DNA of 64,000 bases from Melampsora larici-populina 98AG31 (lineage: Eukaryota > Basidiomycota > Pucciniomycetes > Pucciniales > Melampsoraceae): positions 132,634 through 196,633 of the forward strand of contig NW_006768830.1 of NCBI RefSeq assembly GCF_000204055.1, read 5' to 3'. Positions 45,740 to 57,539 of the stretch are shown in pieces (position 1 is the first letter of the stretch; every line of letters starts with the position of its first letter). The translations under genes and the position numbers were made by a program. A model generated the notes under the pieces. That model searched no databases, was not told the DNA's origin, and was given only the letters and a program-made list of their open reading frames with translations.

Positions 45740-46390
45740 AAAAATTGACCCGTATATATAAAAAAAAGAAAATAATTCCTCCTAAGATGTACCTTGAATT
45801 GTTTTTGTGATTGGTAAAAATGAAAAAAAATTGGCATGACTCGCCCCTAAAAAAGTTGGCATGACTCGCCCTAGAAAGAGAAGTAGATAAAAGAAACAAA
45901 GCAGAAAAAAAAGAAACCACAAAATGAAATGACAAAACCATTGAAATCGTCTTGAGCCTAATTCGTCGAATTCATAATTGTGCCAATCCCTACTTGTCAA
46001 GAAGCGGTCCAAGGATGTGCTCACAAAGTGGCCGTGGAATTGCTTTTACAACGTGTAGAAGGGTAGTGGCGGTGCATACTAGGAGAGGAACTTACTTTTG
46101 GACAATAGTCCCCAACGACGAACCCTCTTCTTCCTCCCTCCTGTACGGCTTCAATTTTGAGATGTGAAAGATTGGGTAAGTCTTGTCCTCTTCATTCAGT
46201 CGTAGTTCGTAATTTCGGCCATCATTCATAACTGATTTAATTTCATAAGGACCATCAAACCGTGCTCTCAATTTAGACACACTACGCCCCTTCCCTCCAA
46301 CAATACTTTGACGATCTTGACTGTCTATAAGCACCCAGTCCCCCAACTTTAAATTCTCACCCCCTCTTCTCCGTTTATTCTACTGCAGCG
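45740..46390 (-). pseudogene. pol: Gypsy pol C-terminus: GPY/F-type module and possible chromodomain remnant
   Basis: The frame 46346-46092 reads 'GDWVLIDSQDRQSIVGGKGR', 'LRARFDGPYEIKSVMND' and 'YPIFHISKLKPYRREEEE'. The 'RFDGPY.I' core and 'FH(I/V)S.LKPY' end are typical of the module that follows the integrase core in Gypsy elements. Further on, in a shifted frame near 46010-45950, 'LDRFLTSRDWHNYEFDELG' may be what is left of a chromodomain, which would bias integration into heterochromatin. That is uncertain. In-frame stops separate this block from the integrase core (46461-46463 and 46379-46381). Confidence 0.8.
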
Positions 46391-46460
46391 CCTGTTCCAC
46401 ACGACTTGCCCACAACTTATCTCTCCAATTCTGCCAATCTGAGCGCCTCTTCTCAAGCCA

Positions 46461-46829
46461 TCAATGAGCATCGCTATCTTGAATTTGTGATTCTAGCCGA
46501 GTTGGGAATAGTCTAGGTTGTCTTGCAAAGACAAATTGAAATGGACTGACCCCCGTCGCTACATTCACCGATGAGTTGATAGCATACTCCACTCCTGGCA
46601 GTGATTCTAACCACTTCGTGTGACGCGACGCAGCTAAATGGCGTAGAGGCTGACCTAATGTCTTGTTAGATCGCTCACTTCTTCCATCCGTTTGAGGGTG
46701 GTACAATGTCGACAAGTTGACCTGAGCATGTAATCTTTCATTTAGATGTCTCCAGAAACGCGAGACCCAGATTTTATCACGATCACCTATCATGGATGAT
46801 GGTGCACCAAAGATTGACAGCCACGAAGC
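46461..46829 (-). pseudogene. pol: Gypsy integrase, C-terminal part of the catalytic core
   Basis: It begins at the left edge of hAT-1. The frame reads 'SWLSIFGAPSSMIGDRDKIW' (catalytic Asp in GDRD), 'HAQVNLSTLYHPQTDGRSER' (catalytic Glu in RSER), 'TKWLESLPGVEYAINSS' and 'GVSPFQFVFARQPRLFP'. The first half of the core lies on the other side of hAT-1 (51605-51840). Removing the hAT and one target copy joins them in frame as 'RRMFTLWLSIFGAP'. It ends at TGA 46461-46463. Confidence 0.9.
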
Positions 46830-46839
46830 AGTGTTGGGC

Positions 46840-47030
46840 CGTTGCGTTGCGCTGCGCGCAACGCAACAATTCAATTTTGTACTCATCCGCCCACAACGCA
46901 ACGGGCAAAGGCAACACCTGTTGCGTTGCGCGCAACACAATCGTTGCGTCCTTTGCTTTTGCGCCGTTGCTTTCCATCGTTGCTCGCCGTTGCTCACCGT
47001 TGCTACAGGCGTTGCTCACGTTGCAAGCAA
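46840..47030. repeat. GTTGC/GCAAC-rich subterminal array, left end of hAT-1
   Basis: More than fifteen copies of GTTGC or GCAAC lie in both orientations in under 200 bp, such as 'gcgttgcgctgcgcgcaacg' and 'cgttgctcgccgttgctcac'. The array is mirrored at 51430-51600. Such arrays in hAT ends bind the transposase. The open frames across it are compositional. Confidence 0.85.
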
Positions 47031-47266
47031 AGAAAATAACTTGATGGGCATACATTTCAGCATAGTAGAACATAAAGGAATAGGCATATGGCATAAGGAA
47101 AGAGTGAACAATCAAGGGATGGGCATATGACAACTATACTTTGATAATAAAAAGTAGAAAGAGATTGATACAAACAATGAGCAAAGGAAATGTATCACTA
47201 AGTTTAAACTACAATTTAGACTTTCTATTTCTACCACCAAAGGCTTGTATGGCCTCGTTTACCTCG

Positions 47267-50200
47267 CTATACATGTGTGCTAAGGGTACACCCTGACGCC
47301 ACCAAAAGCGTGAACCTACACAGGTTTTTGATGGTACGTGGTACAAGACGGACTCTGTCAGACGAACATATATCAGCCGCCGCTGAGAATGTTTGTTCCA
47401 CTATTGCTGAACTCGCAGACAAACTCAGGTAGTCTTGTGCTAATGAGGCAAGGACTGGGAAAGCCCCACAGTGCAACTGCAACGTTAGGAAATGTCAGTG
47501 TTCCGATAAATGAAAATGAAAACAAAACATGTACATACATTCCACCATGGCAAGACGGCATGAGTCTGGCGTGCATTGTCCTTTACTGACATCGGATGAG
47601 ATCCCTTGAGGTAAGCATCAATCTCGTTTGGCTCCACCTCAACATCTTGTGACTTGAATAGTTCAAACAGATTGTCGGTGTTCCTAATTGGTGAATTATC
47701 AATGTCTTGAGGCACATCCTGAGGGTGAGGGGCTGCGGAATGCTCGGTCTTGCGATTGTCAAATTTATCTTGTAGTAACTTGCGTGCTTGATTGGTGATT
47801 TCATGGTCCTTACCAAACGCACGTTCAAAAAATTGTAGTCGGAAAAAGGGATTCAGAATTGTGGCCATGACAGTCGTGTCACAATTCAAAGCCTCTTGAA
47901 AATACTTGTCCACACGAGCTTGCATTGATCGAATCATGGGAAGCAGAGCATCTCCCATGAAGAGTTTGTCCGCTTGCAAGGCAAGGTGAACTTTGAGTGC
48001 ATAGAACTCGGGTATCACAATGCAACCAGTGGGTCCGTCCCCCTCCATACGTTTGGTCAACTCCAAGAAAGGCTGGATAAATTGAAAGGATGTGTTAGTG
48101 TTAGTTAGTTAGTTAGTTAGGTGATAAAATTAAGAAACATAATCACTTACTGATAGCTCATTGGTCAAGTCCTCCAGCGCACTCCAGTCATCTGGGGTGA
48201 AAAATATCTCGTGAAAGTACCCACGGGGCTTCGTGCTACCCTTGTGTCGTTTCTTTGACTTGAGAAGTGCAAGGTCATCGGCAAGAAGTTTTTTGACAAC
48301 CTGTGATGGTTCAATGCATTAACCTCTCTATGTAGTAAATCATGATGACTGAAACATAAATAAATACAAACACTTACTTTACGCGCTTGGACCAACCGGT
48401 TGAGAGAATCAAACTCCGCATTCCACCGAGTCGCATTGTAACCAGGTGTTAAAGGAAGGATCTTCAAATTCATGCTTTTTGCAATCCTCGAGAAATGTCT
48501 CCTCCATGCCGCTGAACGAGCCACTCGACGAGATATGAAATTGGCCTATGGAAGAAGCATACACCTATTTGAGTTGTAGAATGAAATAAAGATACTTTTT
48601 GTATTAGCAGCGTACCTTACTGATCAATGCATTCAACCGGTTTGCGTGCTTCCGTGAAGCAGTCGTGTGGTACTTGCTCGAGGTTGTATTTTCCAAAGTA
48701 GTGTCAACTGTGGCTTCAACTTCGGGCTCCTCAGTTTTGGTTTCTTCATCACAGTCGGGTTCACCGTTGACAAAAAATTCAGCTTCGGAATCATGATTGG
48801 TATTGATTTCTTCAGGCGCAGGGTCGTCGTCCAAATTGGCATCTATAACAATAGTGGTTGACAAGGTGTGATCCTCTTCGTCTTCCTCAGCAATAACTGG
48901 CAGAGTACCTGAAAATGGAAATACACCCAGGAAATCCTTGCGTTCCTGGGTACGTGAAGGCGCGGTCCGGCCAAGCTCCTCCAGACCGCCTTTGACAGTG
49001 GAAGAGATCTTGTGTAAGAAGCATCGGGCATAGTCGGTATTCGGATTCCAAGTACACGATTTCGATTGTGAAGAGGTGACCTCCATGTCGGATTCTAGTA
49101 TTTCTTGCTCATGCAACAAGAGTTGAGTATGCATTTCATTTGCCATCGTGACATTGTTTGAACCGGAATCTGTAACCTGGGCAAGCATGTGGGTATCGAA
49201 AATAAAAAGATAAACATGAAATATCATTCTGAATTCAATTTGAATGAAAAACTTATCTTGTATTGGAGTTCATGTTTCTTCATGAAGTGGACCAAAGGCT
49301 GGGCATGCCATACCCCCTTGTGATGCCACGCAATCAACTTCAAGGTCAGATGGCGAACCTTGTAATTCCAATTGTTGTCTATGAAAGTGACTGCGGCGCC
49401 TCAGAATGCATGGATATTGTTGTGTGTTGTCCAACCGTCGTGGATCAAGGTAAATTTGCCAATATTGTCCTGTTGATTGTGTCATGAGTAAGTAATTGAA
49501 TTATAATGAAAATGAATTGGAGTATTTATCTTACCTTGATTTCTTTCAGGACAGTGTCCTGAAACAAAACGTACATTCCAGCAGCTTCTCTGGCCACCCA
49601 TGTACGACCAAAAATCTTTGAATCACGCCAAGCATACCGAAAAGCCAGCCAAAGTAATGAATCCTCAATTCGGTTCCAAGGCAAGGCCTCCGCAAGGATC
49701 CATACAGCCAGGATCTGATTAAGTACCTCGTTCTTGAAAGGGAGCTTGCTGTTGAAAAAGTCTGGCATCTGATGTTGTCCATTGGAAACAATTTTGGTTT
49801 TGAATACAGTAGGAGGCAGTTTGATTCCACTATCGATAGCCTTTTGACGTTCTCGATAAGGTAATCGATTTCGGCCTTTATTGTACCCATCTCAATGGAT
49901 TTTGAGGTTATTCAACAAGTCTGCAACCACACAGCACTGCCAGCATAGATGCCTTGGGTTGAGAAATCCGAGGCATCATTGGAGGCAAATCCTCGGACAG
50001 ACCTTGTCCGAGGTTTTTGCCCAAGGTATTTTTTTGCCCTGGAAATAACCTCGGATCAAACCCTCGGGAAGCTTCTGTCCGAGGTTTTGCATCCGAGGAT
50101 ACCTCGGATTACAAAATCCGAGGTAAATATGTTGGCGGTGCAGACTTTCTTCTTACACCATAAACAAGGCCAAGACAATTTCTTGCTCGATTTATCCGTG

Positions 50201-50809
50201 AAAGAAAACATGTCAGTGAGAGAAATCTTATGGCCAATGACGGAAGTGAGTCCTACTGACCTCATCTGGTTTGTGTTCCGGTGGCCCAAAGTATTCCGTG
50301 ACAGGAGCGTAATCAGCGTCTTCAGATTCGCCTTGATTCTCCAATACTTTAGCTTTCTTAGCTCTTTGTCAATCATTTAGGCCATGATCAGAATCTTGAG
50401 CCATTTCGCCTTCGGACGGGTCATCCGAATGATTTGCCTATAAGTTGTGTAAATCAATTACATCATTAGCAAGATTCAATGATGATAATACCAATACCCA
50501 AAGATAACTCACCGGTGTATTCTTTGAGTTCGAAGCTGCCTGTTTTCGCTTCCTTCGAGGTGCTGGTGGCTGTGAAGAGGGGGAATCAATTGGTTCACTT
50601 TTGGGTGGCTTTGATGCTCGTTTCTTTCGCGCAGTGGTGATGGAATTCCTTGTTTTGGGGAGAGAGATGGACAATCGGCTATCAGAGGAGGGCTGGACCA
50701 TTCCAGGTTGGCTCTTACAAGGTGTCGGTGGCCTGGTTGAGCGACGAGCAGGTGTTGAACCTACTGCTATCGACATGCTTGATCGTTGGGAAGCTGGACT
50801 GCTGGACAT
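47267..50809 (-). pseudogene. hAT transposase of hAT-1 (BED finger, RNase H-like core, dimerisation tail)
   Basis: The N-terminus is MSSSPASQRSS and basic. A BED-like finger exon ('CLWCKKKVCTA') is cut by the foldback at 49952-50123. Next come 'AIDSGIKLPPTVFKTKI', 'NQILAVWILAEALPWNRIED', 'IGKFTLIHDGWTTHNNIHAF' (catalytic Asp), 'VRHLTLKLIAWHHKGVWHAQ', 'VTDSGSNNVTMANEM' (second Asp), 'LPLTPGYNATRWNAEFDSLN', 'GDGPTGCIVIPEFYALK', 'MATILNPFFRLQFFERAFG' and the dimerisation motif 'FPVLASLAQDYLSLSASSAI', 'EQTFSAAADI'. In-frame TGA codons occur at 49401-49403, 50369-50371 and near 49890. The gene is dead. It has about eight exons. One intron (49177-49256) appears to start with ATAAGT rather than GT. 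Confidence 0.85.
49952..50123. mobile_element. Small foldback element with CCGAGG motifs inside hAT-1
   Basis: This 172-bp stretch has at least nine CCGAGG/CCTCGG motifs. Each end forms its own hairpin ('cctcggattacaaaatccgagg' on the right and a decayed version on the left), and the two ends are also inverse to each other. It lies between 'CLWCKKKVCTA' and the rest of the BED-finger exon of hAT-1, so it appears to be a later insertion. The target duplication is unclear. Confidence 0.65.
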
Positions 50810-51429
50810 GATTGACAGTTGACTGATTTTCGAATGAAACGATTGGTGGATAGAAGATTGTGAAATGACTGGCGCAGGAGGAAAATCAAGATAGGTATTG
50901 ATTGGGATGTGTTTGATAACAATGGAAAGCGGGAAGGTTGATGTTCAGAATCGAAAGAGAAGCTTGTGACTGATCAATACTGAAGACCGGAATATTGAGA
51001 ACTACAAGAATGAGATGGAAACGATTATATACGAAAACTTTCAAACGAATCTGATCAATATGTGATTTATCAAAAGATGGAACAATGATAATGAGAATCC
51101 AGCGAGACTTGGAACTATCAAACTTGGAACTATCAGTAATCAACACATTCAAATCTGGAGTTTGAAAGTAAAAGTGTGAAAGATGAGGTTTTGAAGTAAA
51201 AGTTGGAATGAACATCTGAGATCGAGTTGGGCTGAAGTTGTGCTGCCAATAGCTTTTCACCTTGCTGAATGAGGCCATATCTGGTCTAATCGGGATGTGC
51301 ATTGAGGCAAGGGGTAGCTGTGAAGGGTTTGGTTGATCGAATTGGGAGATGGTGCGATCGGAAATCAAAATCTTGGATGTACCAGGCCAGGGGGGGGGCG
51401 GCCTTGGGGCTGCACCCATTGCGGGGTTG

Positions 51430-51600
51430 CGTTGCTCACAACGGAGCCACAACCGCAACACAACAGGTCCAAATGTTACAGCCCGTTGAGCTACGCACCG
51501 GGCAACTGCCTATTCCGGTGCGTTGCGCTGCTTTGCGTAGTATTGCACGTTGCTCAACGTTGCTGTACGTTGCTCCCTCAAAGCAACGCACCAGCCCAAC
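51430..51600. repeat. GTTGC/GCAAC-rich subterminal array, right end of hAT-1
   Basis: This mirrors 46840-47030, for example 'gcggggttgcgttgctcac' and 'cgttgctcaacgttgctgta'. Confidence 0.85.
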
Positions 51601-51604
51601 GTTG

Positions 51605-53182
51605 CACAAAGTGAACATCCTTCGAGCAGTCTTCTCCGCATTGTCTTTCTGAGAAACCGGGATGAGCCGAACAAAACCGGAAAGGCGACATGTACAGGAC
51701 AAGATCATATCATACCCGTTCACCTTAGGAAATGGTCCTACAAAATCCAAGCTGATGTGTCCTAAAGGCGCATGAGGTACTGGTGTCGCTTGAAGTCTTC
51801 CTGATATAAGGGTAGTTCTTGCTTTATTACGTTGACAACTGTCACGGGAAGATACAAAGTCTTTTACTGTATTAATCATCCCCGGCCAGAAAAATTCCTT
51901 ATGTAATTGTTCAAGTGTCTTCAGGAGTCCCATGTGACCAAGAGTATCGTGGACTCTAGAGATTAGATCACATTGCAGTTTTTGAACTTCCGGGATCACC
52001 AGTCGACCGTCAAGATACATCAATTTGCCGATCCAAACACTATCCTTCCGGAGTGGTAAAGTTTGGGATAGTTTCAGGCAAAACGGGTCTGACTTATACC
52101 CTGCCACAATCATTTCCTCCGTTGCATCATCCAATTTTGCCTTAATTTCCACAGCTGCTATCTCTTCCTTTCGCGATAAGGCATCTGCAACAGAGTTGCT
52201 TTCTCCTTTTAAGTATTTGAAATCCAACTCGAAATTGGCGAGGGTCTCGAGCCATCTTGCTTGCCTTTGACTGAGATTCCGCTGCTTCAACAAGTGGACC
52301 AGGCTATGATGGTCAGACATGACATTTATCTTGAGACCTAGCAACAAGAGTTTCCATTTTTGTAAAGCATTGATTTCTGCCAAGAGTTCCTGTTGGTGAA
52401 CAGGATAGTCACGCTCAGCCGGTGACATTGTGCGGCTTTCGTAAGCAATGGGTAATGAGGTTTCCCACTCTTTACCTTGGAATAAAGCAGCACCAAGACC
52501 ATAGCCGCTTGCATCGGAGAATAGCCAAAGTGGGTCATTAGATTCATAATCAATCTTTTTCAACACTGGCAAGGTTGTGATTAACCGTTTGACATTTTCA
52601 AATGCCTTGTCTTCTGCCGGGCCCCAGTGAAAGTCTGAAGGTTTCTTCTTCGAGCTAGTTAAAGGCGCTAGTGTTGCAACATATTGACCTAACCCATCTA
52701 CAAATTTTTACAACCATTGTACCGTTCCTAAAAATGAATTGAGTCTTTTAGCTGATGTCGGGGTCCTCCAAGAAGTTAATTTGTCAACCTGTTTTGGGTC
52801 TGGTTGAATACCATCCTTGCTGATTTCGTGACCTAAGAAGGATATCTTTTGCCTAAACAACTTGCTCTTCTTTGCTGAACAGTAAAGATTAGAATCCTGC
52901 AACTTTTTCAGAACCTCTCTCAAATGCACCTCATGTTCTTCTACTGAATTTGAAAAGATCACTATGTCATCAATGTAAACTACACAAATCTTGCCAATCA
53001 AATCTCCTAATGCTTCTTCGCACCGTGCTTGATGCGTTGCGGGTCCATTGCAGAGTCCCATTGGCATTACTACCCATTTGTACATACCCCAAGGTGTCTT
53101 TACAGCTGTCAGAGGTATGTCTTCCTCTCTCATACGTGTTTGAAAAAAACTATTGATTTGATCCACAACTGAGAAAAGCTTT
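51605..53182 (-). pseudogene. pol: Gypsy pol: distal RT, RNase H, integrase zinc finger and first core half
   Basis: From 53182 downward: 'FSVVDQINSFFQTRMREEDI', 'WGMYKWVVMPMGLCNGPATH', the RT catalytic 'VYIDDIVIFSN', and 'SFLGHEISKDGIQPDPKQVD'. After a TAA at 52708-52710 comes RNase H ('LWLFSDASGYGLGAALFQG', 'MSDHHSLVHLLKQ', 'SNSVADALSRKE'), then the integrase HHCC finger ('HDTLGHMGLLKTLEQLH', 'DSCQRNKARTT'; the first Cys of the pair is replaced by Arg) and 'HISLDFVGPFPKVNGYD' (catalytic Asp). It stops at the hAT-1 insertion. The upstream RT half lies beyond hAT-2. Confidence 0.9.
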
Positions 53183-53199
53183 CCTGTAGCAACGCAGCA

Positions 53200-53475
53200 A
53201 CAGTTACGGAACTGATTCCGTACCTGAGATACCGGTGCAGTAGCTGAAAAAAGGTACTGCAGAAAAGCAGTACCGGGTACCGTGCATGGTTACACGCACA
53301 GTACTCGGTTCCGTGCCTTCCGGGCGCGCTCGCCTTATGACCTAAACGCCAGTATCGTAGCTTTTTCATAGGGTAGGTACGGTACAGTACCGGTACCTCC
53401 CTGAGAAAAAGCGGTACGGTACAGTGGGGTGTCTGCGCAGGTACGGCACAGTACCGTAACTAGTACCTTCACGGT
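53200..53475. repeat. GGTAC/GTACC subterminal array, left end of hAT-2
   Basis: About twenty GTACC, GGTAC or GTACGG motifs lie in 275 bp, such as 'gtaggtacggtacagtaccg' and 'gcagtaccgggtaccgtgca'. The array is mirrored at 57540-57770. Confidence 0.9.
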
Positions 53476-53589
53476 ATCTTGAACCATATCACAAAACAAG
53501 AAGATATTCACATTGTAAAATGAAAAGGAAAAAAGAGGATTAAACAGATAACAGGACAATAGAGAGAATACACCAAATAGACCTTATTA

Positions 53590-56500
53590 TCATGATGAAA
53601 GTTGAGAAAAAAAACAACTAAAGAGCAATACTGATAATAATATTAACCCCCGTCGTTTCCGAGCCTTTCCATCATTCTCAAGACAAAGTTTCATGGCATC
53701 TGATGCCTGTTGAAACTTACCTTTGATCTCTACGCCTTCTACCGACCACATACGTCCAGAAACCAGCCTTTCGATTGGCCGAGGCAAGAGGGAGCTGCGA
53801 TCAGCTGTGCAAACATCGGCCGCCGATGAGAAGGATCTCTCAACAGCGCATGCCGTCCCACTGATTGCCAGATAGTCGCGTGCAAGGTGGCTGAGGATTG
53901 GATACTTCCCTTCGTTCACCTTCAAAAGGACAAGACATCAGTCAGTTGGTTGGATGACAAAGAAGTAGGAAAATAATTACTCACACTCCACCATGCCAGA
54001 GCTAGGTGCGGATTCTCTCCCACCTCCAGGGCGGGCTCTTCTGCCATCTCTAAGTAAGAACGAAGCTCTTTAGCTGTGTTCTTTCGATGCTGCTCTTTGT
54101 GCCAAAGGAAATCTTCATCGGTCGTGCCTAGAGAGTGTCCTGATTTCGCAGCATTTGAAGATGATTTTGATGTGTATGGACCGTGGACTTCAAGTTCACT
54201 CTTAGTTTTTTCATAAGCTGATTCAATGAGATTTTTGGCGTAAGTTGTTTGAGTTGAGCCGGTTCCAAAGGCATAGTCAAAATAATCTAAGCGCAGACTT
54301 GGATGCATGATTGTAGCAAGGATAAGTGTGTCCGAGGCGAGAGCCTCTTTGAGGTAGGCTTCAACACGCACTAACATCGCGTGATACATTGGAAAAAGTG
54401 GTTCGGCCCGTGACTTGGTCCCATTGATTTTCTTCTGGATCTTCTTCTTAAGCTGAACATATTCACGGATGACTAAAGATCCTGTCGGTCCGTCTTGTTC
54501 AAAGAATTTGGTGAGATCTTCAAAATCCTGAAATAACGTCATGATACATTGCTAGTGTCAATGCCAAATTATCTACTACATGTCCCAGAAGAAAGTCATG
54601 AATATTTACCTGAAGTATCTCCATGATATCGCGCACTTGACGCCATTCATCTGGAGTGATCATCACTTTGTTGAAAATACCACGGGGACGATGCACATCA
54701 GGTGGTAATGGTGCCTCGCCAGGACGGGCTTGATGGTTGCCTTTTCGAGGTGGATCCATCTGATCTTCCTTGAGGATTTGATCAATCACCTAAATTTCAA
54801 CATAGTAAGAATCTTTAGAGAAAGATAGAGATAGAGCTTCAGACTAAGCACTTACCTCACACGCATTATAAAGTCGTCTCCAGCATTGTAGTTTGATATT
54901 CCATCTGATTCCATAACCAGGAATTGGTCGAGGGAGCTTTTTGGAAAGCATAGATAGACACATGGCGTCAAATAGCCCACACATGACGGCCGAGCCGCCG
55001 ATCTTTTGCCCAATCACATCAAGCTAGGAACAAACATTGATTTAAAATGTCAATATAAATCGAAAGGATTCGTCAATATGATAAGATAATTGATTACCAA
55101 CCTTATTGATCAAACTGTGGACTGCGTTGGCCTCATTACGATCGCTAGCCTGCATCTTGACATCCTCACGTGTCACTTCAGGATCAGCATGCGGGCCGTC
55201 CTTAACTTCATACCAATCCTCGGAGTCTTGAGCTTCAGATGACTTGAGATCAGCGTCGTCAACCTCTGCATCCAGTTGGCCCTCGTCCTCGGGAGACTGG
55301 GAGGTGGCTTCTTCACCGTTGATCGACTCTTCTTCCTTGGGGATAGATTGAAGAGTGTTTGTTGGTATAGGAAAGCCGCCCAACATTGTTGATTTGACCA
55401 GGGGTGGTGGTGGAGCTTTGAGTCCCAGGCCTTGCAGTCCAGCGTTGACCATTAGTGCCAGCTTGTGGCAGACACACCGAACTTGGTGCTTCTCATGATT
55501 CCATTCAAAGACCTCATTAAGATCGGAACTGTGCTTCGTCAATCGCACTTGCATGGCTTCGGCTAAGGTATTGTTGTTGCTGCCGGAGTCATGAGTCTGT
55601 GCCAACATGTGGATATCAGAAATCAGATGAGCAAAGAAACAATTGAATGAAATGAAAGTAGAAAAACGAGACAACTTATCTTTGTATGGATGCCGTGTTT
55701 GGTCAAAAGATTGATCAACGGCTCCGCGAGCCAATCACCCTTGTGGTGCCAGGCAATCAGCTTCAGGCACAGGTGACGTGTCACAAACCTCCACTCCTTC
55801 GTGACAAAAGTCACAGTGGCCCCAAGGAATCCATAATGATTGCCCTTGGTGGTCCACGCATCATGTATCAGACCGAATTTGCTGGTAAGAGCCTGAATAA
55901 AGACAAACAATATATACATCATTATTCATGTTTATAGAGGAGGAAAATGAGGAAAATCTAAAATCATCGCTCACCTTGAGTTCGCCGAAAACAACAGCTC
56001 TCATTTCCATATACGCCTCATGCGCAAACCGGGCAACCCACATTCTGCCCAACAAGTGAGCGTTGGGGTTAGCATACCTGAAAGAAGCCCGCAGATACGG
56101 GTCTTCGACTCGGCGCCATGGTTGAGCCGTCCGGATCACCCACATTCCAAGCATCTGATTAAGGATCTTGTTGTCGAACTTGGGAACAACGTGTGCATAG
56201 GTCGAGATCAAGGTTTGACCTTCTGCAGTGTTGGCAGCTGCATTTCGACGTTTGAATTCAGTGGGAGGAAGCAAGCATCCAGCCTCGATGGCTGCATTCC
56301 TCTGCTTGCATCCGGCCTTCCCAGACTTCGTTAGCTGCTTGGATCCATCGCGGTGAACCCATAGGCCGGAGGTACCTCCTGCACTGCGAACGTCGGCTTT
56401 GCAAAACTTGCAGCAAAAGGTGCCCTTTACACCCGGGGGCTGAAGATCGTGGTGAGAAAGAATTGAATGCGAGATGATAAAAATGAAATGAATCAATAAA

Positions 56501-57163
56501 ACGTTAAATAAAATCACGCTTAGAAATGAGGATGAATGAAAATTCTTACATCTTTGGGACCTTGGAACCCCTCATCATAGTAATCCCTCACAGGATCGTA
56601 CCGATCATCTTCTTCAGTTTCGTCAACGTCTTTGATTTCTTTGACAACTTTGCGGTTCTCATCGTCTGAGTCTTGAACCAGGTCGATCTTCAGCTTCATT
56701 GAACTCGAGGCAGGTGCAGCGGCTGCTTGGGTTTGTTTTGTCGCTTGGCTGGCGACTTTGGAACCTCTCGAAGCTTTCTTGGGTGCCGACTTGTGTTTAG
56801 AGGAAGTCGAAGAAGTCAAAGATGATCGAGATTGAGAAGGTTTCAAAGCAGTCAAAGTTGATTGAGATCGAGAAGGTTTCGAAGCAGTCAAACTAGATCG
56901 AGATGGTTTCTTCAATGCCGGTGGGAGGATTTCTTCAACAGCAGATTCGGATTCATTGCTGTGGTCCTCAGAGTCATAATCTGATGGAGTTCGTTTTCGT
57001 TTCTTACTAGTACTGCGTGGTTGAACTGAAACATCTGATTCGGATCCAACATCTTCACGATGAAAAGAACGGCGAGAATCGCCAGGTAATGTTATCATGT
57101 GAGATTGATTTCTAGCTGGAGAGGGCCGAGTACTACGGCGGTTTGTTTGCGATGAGGAAGACA
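53590..57163 (-). CDS. hAT transposase of hAT-2, eight exons, apparently intact
   Basis: Exons by eye (descending): 57163-56550, 56440-55975, 55892-55680, 55596-55103, 55023-54855, 54789-54611, 54529-53992 and 53919-53590. The N-terminus (MSSSSQTNRRSTR) is basic and Ser-rich with a DD-box-like acidic stretch. Then come a BED zinc finger ('FCCKFCKADVRSAGG', 'LWVHRDG'), 'YAHVVPKFDNKILNQMLGMW', 'SKFGLIHDAWTTKGNHYGFL' (first catalytic Asp), 'RHLCLKLIAWHHKGDWLAEP', 'THDSGSNNNTLAEAM' (second Asp), 'RCVCHKLALMVNAGLQGLGL', 'RPIPGYGIRWNIKLQCWRRL', 'MHPSLRLDYFDYAFG', and the C-terminal dimerisation block 'YPILSHLARDYLAISGTACA' / 'VERSFSSAADV'. It stops at 53590-53592. Seven introns are GT-AG except that between exons 3 and 4, which reads ATAAGT...AG. 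It cuts and pastes hAT-2 and possibly related short elements. Confidence 0.9.
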
Positions 57164-57539
57164 TGTTTAGGTGTTTGGACAAACTGGATAACCTAGGATT
57201 GAAGAGTAAAGGAAATAGAGGGAAAATCAGACGATGAGGACTATGAAGGAGAATAAATGGAATGGAAGGAAAGAATTAGAATGAGAAACGGGACAAACGT
57301 TCGATGTGGTAGCAAGGGCCTGCTATTATAGCAGTTCCCTCCACTTCGTGACACTCGAAAGTGGAATAAAAAACCCATGAGCCTGGAAGTAGAATATCAT
57401 ACATTAGTTCGGTGAATGAAACAACGCAAGGAGTTATATTAGCTCGAAACGACTTACTTGTTGGCCAGATGGGTATCTTGGTGGTGTTATGCTGAAACAC
57501 ACCAGTTGCCCTCAATTGCCCCCTGGCTGGTTTGGGTAT

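Larger units (their letters stand above)
46830..51604. mobile_element. hAT-1, 4.78-kb hAT transposon in the Gypsy integrase, degenerate
   Basis: The imperfect 8-bp target duplication is CACGAAGC (46822-46829) and CACAAAGT (51605-51612), which differ by two transitions. The ends are AGTGTTGGGCC and CCCAACGTTG. Both subterminal zones (46840-47030 and 51430-51600) are packed with GTTGC/GCAAC motifs. Excision of the element plus one target copy restores the integrase frame. It encodes a BED-type hAT transposase on the minus strand with several stops. It contains a foldback element at 49952-50123. Confidence 0.9.

Noticed and set aside
51302..51652. Cys/Arg-rich open frames on the plus strand
   Set aside because: They cross the GTTGC subterminal array of hAT-1 and its border; similar frames appear in the mirrored array at 46.8 kb, so they are compositional.
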